Shown here: piece after piece, positions 1 through 5,073 of the stretch
Layout of the letters: every line of letters begins with the position of its first letter
How positions within the stretch are numbered: position 1 is the stretch's first letter
Source of the DNA: an uncultured Solobacterium sp.
GTDB taxonomy: Bacteria; Bacillota_I; Bacilli_A; Erysipelotrichales; Erysipelotrichaceae
Direction of reading: 5' to 3'
Length of the DNA: 5,086 bases
NCBI GenBank assembly: GCA_937910655.1
Contig: CALEMV010000140.1
Location: 1 to 5,086 of the forward strand
Notes under the pieces: generated by a model
Databases searched by the model: none
What the model was told of the DNA's origin: nothing
Seen by the model: the letters and a program-made list of their open reading frames with translations, nothing else
Position numbers and translations under genes: made by a program

Positions 1-495
1 CTTCAAGATAGTAGTTTTATTGAGTTATTAAATCGTTTGAAGAATAGTGTCATGCGTGCAAACTGGGATGACCAGATTCAACGTAACTTAATCGCTCAAC
101 AACTGATACTTAGTTCCTTTGGCTATTCATATATCAATCAGGAATTATTACAGATTGAAAATGCGATTGAACTGATGGAAACTTCATATCATGAGAATCT
201 AAAGTTAAAGGATTTAGCCAAAGCTGCACAGATGGATGAGGCACATTTCTCCTATAAGTTCAATAAAGTCTATCATATTCGTCCAATTGACTATCTAATT
301 CGTTTGCGATTAAGAAAAGCAGCCGACTTATTACTAAAGGGTTATTCAGTAACAGAGGCTGCTTGGAATGTAGGATATCAAGATCCACTATATTTTAGTC
401 GATTGTATAAGAAACATTTTGGAATATCCCCAAGTCAGACCTATCAAAATGAAGGAGGGGATATTGCATATCGAAGACAATCGAAAGAGAACTAA
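1..495 (+). CDS. AraC-family transcriptional regulator, C-terminal part (5' end off window)
   Basis: This is the DNA-binding end of an AraC/XylS-type regulator. The frame is open from base 1 to a TAA at 493-495 with no stop, so 164 residues are visible and the start lies upstream of the window. An internal TTG at 37 is not a credible start. Two helix-turn-helix units are seen: the first around visible residues 70-90 (LKDLAKAAQMDEAHFSYKFN), the second around 116-140, with the family-typical pattern V-T-E-A-A-x-x-V-G-Y-x-D-x-x-Y-F-S-R-x-Y-K-K-x-F-G-I-S-P. Spacing and order match the usual HTH_18 domain of about 100 residues. The N-terminal sensing domain is missing from view, so the ligand and targets cannot be inferred. 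Its stop overlaps the stop of the convergent ktrA gene. The family call is firm; the role is unknown. Confidence 0.93.
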   Translation, partial: LQDSSFIELLNRLKNSVMRANWDDQIQRNLIAQQLILSSFGYSYINQELLQIENAIELMETSYHENLKLKDLAKAAQMDEAHFSYKFNKVYHIRPIDYLIRLRLRKAADLLLKGYSVTEAAWNVGYQDPLYFSRLYKKHFGISPSQTYQNEGGDIAYRRQSKEN

Positions 496-1145
496 CCTAA
501 GATATGGAAAGCACTGCGGATATCTTTGTCTTTTCCTAATACTAATAAGGATTCTTCAGAGTTGAGTATATGAGAAGCACCTGGTGTAACAGAGATATCG
601 TCATCTTTCTTAATCGCAATGATGTTGATGTTGTAGTGTTTACGTACATCAACCTGGCCGATTGTCTTACCTAACCATTCATTAGGTACAGCGATTTCGA
701 ATACCGCGAAGTCTTTGCCGATTTGAATGTAGTCAAAGATATTATCACTGCTATAACGCATGGCAGTTAAGTTACCCATTAACTTTTCAGGATATACAAC
801 TGCATCTGCACCATTTCGTAATAAGAACTTTTCTTGTGTATCCCGTGCAGCACGGGATACAACTTTCTTTGCGCCTAACTCCTTGAGGTAAGAAGTGATT
901 TCTAGGGAAGCTAAGAAGTTATCACCAACCGCAACGATACAAACATCAAAATTCTTAAGACCTAGTGTCTTTAAGAAATCTTGGTTTGTCGCATCACCAA
1001 CTTCGGCATTTGTGACATAAGGCAATACTTCTCTTACCTTGTCCTCATCATTATCAATACCTAATACCTGAATATCTAAATCATTTAACTTGCGGGCAAT
1101 ATGACGGCCAAAACGACCCATACCAATAATTAAAATCTGTTTCAT
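492..1145 (-). CDS. ktrA: KtrA/TrkA-type potassium-uptake regulatory subunit (RCK protein)
   Basis: This is the cytoplasmic gating subunit of a Ktr potassium channel. In the family an octameric ring of RCK proteins binds ATP/ADP and opens or closes the membrane subunit KtrB. At 217 residues it has the usual KtrA length. The N-terminal Rossmann domain (about residues 1-120) shows the nucleotide-binding motif G8-M-G-R-F-G13 and an acidic residue, D31, at the end of the second strand. Residues from about 135 to the end form the RCK_C domain, which in Gram-positive relatives binds cyclic di-AMP; that binding is family knowledge, not visible here. The ATG at 1145-1143 is preceded by AGGAG (1155-1151) five bases away, which fixes the start. 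It lies 12 bases downstream of ktrB in the same operon, and its TAG overlaps the TAA of the convergent regulator gene. Confidence 0.95.
   Translation of the reverse strand: MKQILIIGMGRFGRHIARKLNDLDIQVLGIDNDEDKVREVLPYVTNAEVGDATNQDFLKTLGLKNFDVCIVAVGDNFLASLEITSYLKELGAKKVVSRAARDTQEKFLLRNGADAVVYPEKLMGNLTAMRYSSDNIFDYIQIGKDFAVFEIAVPNEWLGKTIGQVDVRKHYNINIIAIKKDDDISVTPGASHILNSEESLLVLGKDKDIRSAFHILG
499..537 (+). terminator. possible weak terminator of the AraC-family gene
   Basis: Just after the araC-type stop, AAGATAT (499-505) can pair with ATATCTT (520-526) around a 14-nt loop, followed by a T-rich stretch TTGTCTTTT. The stem is short and AT-rich and lies entirely inside the 3' end of ktrA, so it may be chance. 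No equally good hairpin is seen for the opposite strand; a small GATAT-TGC-ATATC dyad at 459-471 has no proper T run. Confidence 0.25.
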
Positions 1146-1157
1146 ACTCTCTCCTAT

Positions 1158-2492
1158 TTAGCCTACAGCTACGTTTTCTTCAATATGTCTACCTAAACAT
1201 TGGTTACGGAATGGGAACATACCATAAATCAAGGTGAGTCCTCCAATACGTCCAGCGAACATTAGGAAGATTAAGATGATTCTTGAAATGATTGTTAAAT
1301 CACGTGTGATACCTAGGGTTAAACCTACGGTAGCGATTGCGGATGCGGTCTCATACATTGCAGTTATCATTGGAACATTCTCAATGACACTAATAATCAT
1401 TGCGGCACCTACACATAATGAGATATATAACATCAAGATTGTGGCAGCGTTACGTACGACTGTCTCTGAGATTGTTCTACCGAAACTCTCTGTACGGGAA
1501 CGGTTTCTAAAGATTGCCATACTTGTTGTGACTAATACGAAGAAGGTTGTCATCTTCATACCACCACCAGTAGAACCTGGTGCAGCACCAATTAACATTA
1601 ATATAATCTGTAAGAAGATACTGGATTCAGTCATCTTTGTAAGGTCTACTGTATTAAATCCAGCAGTACGTGGTGTTACAGATTGGAAGAATGAAGCTAG
1701 AATTCTTGTGCCTAAAGGCATACCTGTAAAATCCACAAAGAAGAAGTAGATTGCAGGGAATACGACTAGGATTGCGGTCATCAATAAGATAATCTTAGAC
1801 TGCATGTGGTAACGGTGTAGCTTAAACTTGTATTCTTTGATATCTGCCCAAGTGGCGAAGCTCAATCCACCAATCAGAATCAAAGACATAATTGAGATAT
1901 TAATAATTGGATTGGACACATAACTTGTTAGGGATGAGAATGGTTCGCGTACACCCATTAAGTCAAAGCCTGCATTACAGAAAGCAGAGATAGAATGGAA
2001 GATACTATACCAAATACCTTTGACGAGTCCAAAATCCGGTATAAATGTAAATGACATGAGTATGGCGAAGAAACCTTCCACCATAAATGTAATCTTAAAG
2101 ATAAAGTGTAGTAAGCGAATAATACCACCAACTGCTGAAATTGAAATTGAGTTTGCCAAAGTGGAACGGGCAAGATAGCCGATTCGTTTACCAGTAATTA
2201 GTGCAAGGGACGTGATAACTGTCACAACACCAAGTCCACCAATCTGAATTAGAATAATAATGACAAGCTGTCCGAAGAAGCTCCAATATGTAGCAGTATC
2301 GTATACAACCAATCCCGTTACACAAACACATGACGTGGATGTGAATAGTGCATTAATAAATGGTGTCCATTGACCAGATTGACTAGCAAATGGTGTCATC
2401 AGTAACAATGCACCAAATAAGATAATCGCCCCGAATCCCAGAATAATCATCTGTGGATATGTTAGATGTAGTTTATTTCTAAGAAAATTCAT
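1158..2492 (-). CDS. ktrB: KtrB/TrkH-type potassium-uptake membrane subunit
   Basis: This is the ion-translocating subunit of a KtrAB potassium uptake system; some relatives are sodium-dependent. The 444 residues match the family (about 440-450). The four pseudo-repeated pore loops are visible, each with its filter glycine: C-V-T-G60-L, C-N-A-G175-F, R-T-A-G278-F and I-A-T-V-G390. Residues 302-313 carry the G/S/T-rich intramembrane gate loop (A-P-G-S-T-G-G-G-M-K) that is typical between the two helices of the third repeat. The last repeat has the arginine of the G-R-I-G-x-L-T signature (R415), with G where I recall P in most relatives. Hydrophobic helices run throughout. The ATG at 2492-2490 follows a GAAAGGG ribosome site (2503-2497). 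It is the first gene of the operon, with ktrA 12 bases downstream. The short leader leaves no room for a c-di-AMP riboswitch of the kind that controls ktr genes in Bacillus. Confidence 0.96.
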   Translation of the reverse strand: MNFLRNKLHLTYPQMIILGFGAIILFGALLLMTPFASQSGQWTPFINALFTSTSCVCVTGLVVYDTATYWSFFGQLVIIILIQIGGLGVVTVITSLALITGKRIGYLARSTLANSISISAVGGIIRLLHFIFKITFMVEGFFAILMSFTFIPDFGLVKGIWYSIFHSISAFCNAGFDLMGVREPFSSLTSYVSNPIINISIMSLILIGGLSFATWADIKEYKFKLHRYHMQSKIILLMTAILVVFPAIYFFFVDFTGMPLGTRILASFFQSVTPRTAGFNTVDLTKMTESSIFLQIILMLIGAAPGSTGGGMKMTTFFVLVTTSMAIFRNRSRTESFGRTISETVVRNAATILMLYISLCVGAAMIISVIENVPMITAMYETASAIATVGLTLGITRDLTIISRIILIFLMFAGRIGGLTLIYGMFPFRNQCLGRHIEENVAVG

Positions 2493-2513
2493 AATACCCT
2501 TTCAGAATGTAGT

Positions 2514-2558
2514 ATATACGTATATGATACTATCATAACGACTAAAATATTATAGTAT
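2514..2558. repeat. palindromes between the ktrB and phosphatase genes
   Basis: A perfect 12-bp palindrome, ATATACGTATAT, lies at 2514-2525 inside the ktrB leader. A second pair, ATACTAT (2527-2533) and ATAGTAT (2552-2558), flanks the ktrB transcription start, and its outer arm overlaps the -10 box. They could be operator half-sites or leader RNA structure, but the region is AT-rich, so chance is possible. No clear plus-strand promoter for the phosphatase gene is seen here; TCGACA at 2561-2566 is a possible -35 without a good -10. Confidence 0.35.
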
Positions 2559-2577
2559 TCTCGACATTTATTACCAA
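2549..2577 (-). promoter_or_regulatory. sigma-A type promoter of ktrB-ktrA
   Basis: On the minus strand TTGGTA (2577-2572; 4 of 6 matches to TTGACA) and a perfect TATAAT (2554-2549) are separated by exactly 17 bp. Transcription would begin near 2542 and give a leader of about 50 nt before the ktrB start. Confidence 0.7.
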
Positions 2578-2628
2578 CATTATTTGTGGAAAATAAGAGA
2601 AAATACAAAGAATTGGGGTACAAAATAC

Positions 2629-3852
2629 ATGGAATTGAAATTTTACTTTGTTAGACACGGAAAAACCTTATTTAATCTGAAAGGGCGAATGCAGGGTTGG
2701 TGCGATAGTCCACTGTTAGATGAGGGTATTCAACAAGCAGAAAACGTTGCGTCCGCACTCAGAAATGTGCCGTTTAATCGAGCATATTGTTCTACCTCTG
2801 AAAGAGCTTGGGATACAGCGAAAGAAATCTGTAAGTATCATGATATTCCATTAATCCTTACCAAAGGCCTGAAGGAGTTCTCTTTTGGCTCTTTAGATGG
2901 TGCACGTAAGGAAGAGGTCTTGGACTCTCCGTTCTTTGATGATTGGTCATCAGAAGGTGGAGAAACAAATTCAGGATTTGCACAAAGAGTTCGTACAACG
3001 ATGCAGAGTATTGTTGAGGAGTCCCATGATGGAGATACCATTCTTCTAGTAAGTCACGGCGCTTACGCAGTACGTATCTTAGAAATTTTATTCGGTGTGA
3101 ACTTAGATGATTATGTAAATCGTTGTAAGGAACAGAATCGATGGCTCATGCCTAATACTGGTATGTTGATGTTCCATTATAAAGATGGAGAGTTCTTCTT
3201 AGACCAAGAGCCAATCGACGTGAATGAATATCGTCAACTATATCACCCAAAGACAATTGATATTTACTTGATGCGCCATGGCGAAACAAGATTTAATATC
3301 CAAGAGCGTATGCAAGGCAGATGTGATAGTCCTTTAACAGAGAAAGGCATTCAAGAAGCAAAAGAGGCAGCTGAGAAGTTAAAGGAGATACCTTTCTCTA
3401 TGATTTATGTTTCAACAGCGGAAAGAGCACGTGATACTGCAGATATCATCGCTCAATATCACCCAGGAAATAGTGTCTATACAAAGAAGATTTGTGAAGT
3501 TAGTTATGGTGACCTTGAAGGTATGACATTCAAAGAGGCAGATCCTAGTGGAAAACGTTTTATGGATACGCACTATGGTGATGTTGGTGGCGAGGAACAT
3601 GGTGATGTTACAAAACGTATGTATTCAATATTCCAAGAAATCTATGATACGCAGCAAAATCAGGATATAGTGTTACTGGTTTCTCACGGAGACTTCTATC
3701 TTGTATGTCTAGAAGCCTTATTTGGATTAAAGAAGGAGGATATCTTCCAAGAAGCCTCCGAACTGGGTATCAATCCCGTTCCAAACTGTGGAATCGCACA
3801 CTTTAGAATGACAAGTAACCAATATGAACTCATTCAAAAGATGAGTGATTAA
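2629..3852 (+). CDS. tandem two-domain histidine phosphatase (phosphoglycerate mutase-like)
   Basis: This belongs to the histidine phosphatase superfamily (cofactor-dependent phosphoglycerate mutase, CobC, PhoE and SixA relatives), whose members transfer phosphate through a histidine in an RHG motif. The 407-residue protein holds two complete copies in one chain. Domain 1 (about 1-205) has R9-H10-G11, the S-x-x-E-R segment with R59, the acid E83 and the second histidine in V-S-H143-G. Domain 2 (about 208-407) has R216-H217-G218, R266, E290 and V-S-H353-G. Both copies keep the full catalytic set, and they are clearly related: both carry R-M-Q-G-x-C-D-S-P-L after the RHG motif. The substrate cannot be read from sequence. 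No signal peptide or membrane segment is seen, so it is likely cytoplasmic. I chose the ATG at 2629, with GGGG (2615-2618) 10 bases upstream; a TTG at 2584 would add 15 residues unlike the family. A terminator follows 10 bases after the stop. Confidence 0.92.
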   Translation: MELKFYFVRHGKTLFNLKGRMQGWCDSPLLDEGIQQAENVASALRNVPFNRAYCSTSERAWDTAKEICKYHDIPLILTKGLKEFSFGSLDGARKEEVLDSPFFDDWSSEGGETNSGFAQRVRTTMQSIVEESHDGDTILLVSHGAYAVRILEILFGVNLDDYVNRCKEQNRWLMPNTGMLMFHYKDGEFFLDQEPIDVNEYRQLYHPKTIDIYLMRHGETRFNIQERMQGRCDSPLTEKGIQEAKEAAEKLKEIPFSMIYVSTAERARDTADIIAQYHPGNSVYTKKICEVSYGDLEGMTFKEADPSGKRFMDTHYGDVGGEEHGDVTKRMYSIFQEIYDTQQNQDIVLLVSHGDFYLVCLEALFGLKKEDIFQEASELGINPVPNCGIAHFRMTSNQYELIQKMSD

Positions 3853-3861
3853 TAAAGATAT

Positions 3862-3897
3862 AGGGCAACATGTGGCGTAACATATGTTGTCTTTTTG
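3862..3897 (+). terminator. intrinsic terminator of the phosphatase gene
   Basis: GGCAACAT (3864-3871) pairs with ATGTTGTC (3884-3891), eight pairs including one G-T, around a 12-base loop. A CTTTTTG tract follows. It starts about 10 bases after the phosphatase stop codon and separates that gene from the next transcription unit. Confidence 0.75.
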
Positions 3898-3958
3898 TAA
3901 CGAGTTTGAGATTTGAAACAAAATTGGGAATATTTTTACAAAAAAATGATAATCTTTG

Positions 3959-3987
3959 TTGACAGGAAGGTTAGTGTTTGCTAACAT
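3959..3987 (+). promoter_or_regulatory. strong sigma-A promoter of the putative small RNA
   Basis: A perfect TTGACA (3959-3964) is followed after exactly 17 bp by TAACAT (3982-3987; 4 of 6 matches to TATAAT). The preceding stretch at 3929-3957 is rich in A and T tracts and resembles an UP element. The predicted start is near 3994. No protein gene with a ribosome site follows on this strand before the terminator ending at 4227. Confidence 0.68.
3970..3985. promoter_or_regulatory. operator-like dyad 1 (GTTAG-N6-CTAAC) over spacer and -10
   Basis: GTTAG (3970-3974) and CTAAC (3981-3985) form a perfect five-base inverted repeat separated by six bases. It lies in the promoter spacer and covers most of the -10 box, the position expected for repression. 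The TTAG-N6-CTAA core has the same half-site spacing as part of the DtxR/IdeR iron-repressor consensus, so a metal-responsive DtxR-family repressor is a reasonable but unproven guess. A TGATAAT (3947-3953) upstream equals half of a Fur box, but the other half is absent. Confidence 0.65.
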
Positions 3988-3990
3988 ACA

Positions 3991-4006
3991 GTTAGCACAG
4001 GCTAAC
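3991..4006. promoter_or_regulatory. operator-like dyad 2 (GTTAG-N6-CTAAC) over the transcription start
   Basis: This second copy has the same half-sites and spacing as dyad 1: GTTAG (3991-3995) and CTAAC (4002-4006), with a different six-base centre (CACAGG against TGTTTG). The copies are 21 bp apart centre to centre, two helical turns, so two dimers could sit on the same DNA face. It spans the predicted transcription start. Confidence 0.65.
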
Positions 4007-4227
4007 TGATGTCTCACTCTTTCCATCACACACTCCTTTATACATCAGTCCCTGCGTGTTCCGGAATCCTTTATTACAAGTCATGGGCAGACTTGTAAAA
4101 ATCTAATTGACATAATGTCCGGAAAAAATCCATGCATATCCGTGTCCTCCTCAAATTACACTGGAATATGCGAAATAATAAAGAATATTGTAAGGACGGG
4201 GCATCCAAGCAATATTCTTTTTTCTTT
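3994..4227 (+). ncRNA. putative regulated small RNA with anti-Shine-Dalgarno loops
   Basis: I do not recognise a known RNA family here; it lacks the hallmarks I know for tRNA, SRP RNA, T-box or common riboswitches other than the separate TPP element downstream. The predicted transcript of about 230 nt starts behind the dyad-covered promoter and ends at an intrinsic terminator. Helices in order: ACTGATGT (4005-4012) with ACATCAGT (4042-4049), 8 bp, around a 29-nt pyrimidine-rich loop containing CTCCTTT (4033-4039); TTCCGGA (4059-4065) with TCCGGAA (4118-4124), enclosing TTACAAGTC (4074-4082) paired with GACTTGTAA (4090-4098); and GCATATCCGTGT (4134-4145) with 4158-4171, 12 bp with two single-base bulges, loop CCTCCTCAAATT. 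The loop motifs are complements of ribosome binding sites, which suggests a trans-acting translational repressor. It could instead be the leader of a gene lost from this site. Boundaries are predictions. Confidence 0.55.
4180..4227 (+). terminator. strong intrinsic terminator of the putative small RNA
   Basis: AAAGAATATTG (4180-4190) pairs perfectly over 11 bp with CAATATTCTTT (4210-4220). The 19-nt loop can form a small inner GGA/TCC helix. The T-rich tract TTTTTTCTTT (4218-4227) follows. It ends before the thiT promoter, so it should stop a transcript from upstream, not thiT itself. Confidence 0.82.
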
Positions 4228-4239
4228 CGTTTCGAAAAG

Positions 4240-4248
4240 TGATATGAT
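4240..4248 (+). promoter_or_regulatory. extended -10 promoter of the TPP riboswitch-thiT unit
   Basis: TATGAT (4243-4248; 5 of 6 matches) is preceded by TG at 4240-4241, giving an extended -10 of the form TGNTATGAT. The -35 area at 4219-4226 is only T-rich. Transcription should begin near 4255, immediately before the first helix of the riboswitch. Confidence 0.6.
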
Positions 4249-4256
4249 TAAACTCG

Positions 4257-4328
4257 TGAACAGGGGTGCATGCATGCTGAGAAAAACCCTTATCACCTGA
4301 TCTAGGTAAAGCTAGCGTAGGGAGTTCA
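4257..4328 (+). promoter_or_regulatory. TPP (THI-box) riboswitch aptamer
   Basis: This RNA element binds thiamine pyrophosphate. Conserved blocks occur in order: GGGGTGC (4263-4269), CTGAGA (4277-4282), ACCC (4286-4289), ACCTGATCTAG (4295-4305) and CTAGCGTAGGGA (4312-4323). P1 is TGAAC (4257-4261) with GTTCA (4324-4328); P2 pairs GGGT (4264-4267) with ACCC; P5 pairs CTAG (4302-4305) with CTAG (4312-4315). The P3 region is very short: only seven bases (ATGCATG) separate GGGGTGC from CTGAGA. The gene behind it is a thiamine transporter, as expected. Confidence 0.96.
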
Positions 4329-4371
4329 GTTCTTTAATTCCTTGCGCCTTCAAAATGGAGGTGTATTTTTT
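4315..4371 (+). promoter_or_regulatory. riboswitch expression platform: antisequestrator versus SD-hiding hairpin
   Basis: Two exclusive helices can be drawn. Without ligand, GCGTAGGGAGTT (4315-4326) pairs over 12 bp (three G-T) with AATTCCTTGCGC (4336-4347). This uses up the aptamer's conserved 3' strand and the 3' arm of P1 and leaves the ribosome site free. With TPP bound, TGCGCCTTC (4343-4351) pairs over 9 bp (three G-T) with GGAGGTGTA (4357-4365) around the loop AAAAT, hiding the GGAGG ribosome site. Six T's (4366-4371) follow directly, so the same hairpin could also end transcription just before the ATG. Either way TPP would switch thiT off. Confidence 0.75.
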
Positions 4372-5073
4372 ATGAAAAACGATCAGATTAAAACGATTGC
4401 ATTCATGGCAATCTACATGGCGTTATATGTAGCGCTAAAAATGGTAGGAAATATGATACCTTTCCTACAGATGCCTAATGGTGGTTCAATTGAACTTGAA
4501 TTAATTCCACTTATGATTGCATCGTATCATCTTGGTTGGAAGTATGGAGCACTGTGTGGTCTTGCATCATTCTTACTAACAATTGTATTAGGTTTCCCAA
4601 TGTACTTTGTTCAACCAATGCAGATTGTATTAGACTATGTACTACCAATCAGTATTGTTGGAATGGTGTCATTGTTTAAACCATTTGAACATGCAAGCAA
4701 ACCAGTGGTGCTAACTGTAGTATCTCTAATTGGTTTATCTGCTTGCGCAGCCATTTTTTATTCTTACGGCATGAATCTAATGGCTCTAGTAGGTGGTATT
4801 ATATTAGCTGGATTAGTAATTGCGTTAGGTTTATTCCTAACAAGCACAAAGGGCCACTTTGGTATTGTGATTGTGATGGTAATTAAGTATTTCTCTACAG
4901 TGATTTCTGGTGCCTATTTCTGGGCAGAGGGAACTGCGGCAGGAAGTTTACCAGCATGGACATTCTCATTGGGTTATAACTTATGGTATAACTTAGTGAC
5001 AATGATTATCTGCTTATTAATCGTTCCAGTATTAATGAGTCGAATTAAAAAAGCAAATATCCAAGGAATGTAA
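4372..5073 (+). CDS. thiT: ThiT/YuaJ-type thiamine transporter, ECF S component
   Basis: This is the substrate-binding membrane (S) component for thiamine uptake; in the family it works with the shared ECF module EcfA-A'-T, which is not in this window. The 233-residue protein is strongly hydrophobic. ThiT-like segments are visible: G-G-S-I-E-L-E-L-I-P (37-46), an L-D-Y block near 87-89, and K-Y-F-S-T-V-I-S-G-A-Y-F-W (172-184) followed by Y-N-L-W-Y-N near 202-207. The position I recall as His in K-Y-x-x-H-F-I-S-G is Thr here. It is longer than the usual 180-190 residues: about 50 extra residues near 107-160 look like one or two added membrane helices. The ATG at 4372 follows GGAGG (4357-4361) by 10 bases; an upstream TTG-type start at 4342 would lie in the riboswitch and is rejected. 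The TPP riboswitch upstream strongly supports the thiamine role. Only 13 bases follow the stop, too few to judge. Confidence 0.9.
   Translation: MKNDQIKTIAFMAIYMALYVALKMVGNMIPFLQMPNGGSIELELIPLMIASYHLGWKYGALCGLASFLLTIVLGFPMYFVQPMQIVLDYVLPISIVGMVSLFKPFEHASKPVVLTVVSLIGLSACAAIFYSYGMNLMALVGGIILAGLVIALGLFLTSTKGHFGIVIVMVIKYFSTVISGAYFWAEGTAAGSLPAWTFSLGYNLWYNLVTMIICLLIVPVLMSRIKKANIQGM

Noticed and set aside
1234..1749. Plus-strand frame of 171 codons opposite ktrB
   Set aside because: It is a shadow of the strongly conserved ktrB coding sequence and has no family resemblance.
2493..2548. c-di-AMP (ydaO) riboswitch ahead of ktrB
   Set aside because: The predicted leader is only about 50 nt, far too short for that aptamer, and no conserved blocks are seen.
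2584..2628. Upstream TTG start for the phosphatase gene
   Set aside because: The 15 added residues lie before the usual family N-terminus, and the ATG at 2629 begins right before the first beta strand leading to RHG.
3947..3961. Fur box at TGATAAT
   Set aside because: Only the left half matches the 7-1-7 Fur consensus; the right half matches about 3 of 7 positions.
3727..4029. Minus-strand frame of about 100 codons with ATG at 4026-4024, an AAAGGAG site and TTTACA/TGTAAT promoter-like boxes upstream
   Set aside because: The protein resembles nothing I know, crosses the two dyads and the phosphatase terminator, and runs into the phosphatase gene. The AAAGGAG is simply the reverse of the CTCCTTT loop motif. 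It remains the main alternative reading of this region.
4107..4139. TTGACA at 4107-4112 as a second plus-strand promoter
   Set aside because: No acceptable -10 occurs at 16-18 bp spacing, and the TTGACA is part of the GACAT-A-ATGTC dyad.
4115..4300. Plus-strand frame of 61 codons
   Set aside because: It runs through the terminator, the thiT promoter and the TPP aptamer, all better explained as RNA and regulatory sequence, and it has no ribosome site.
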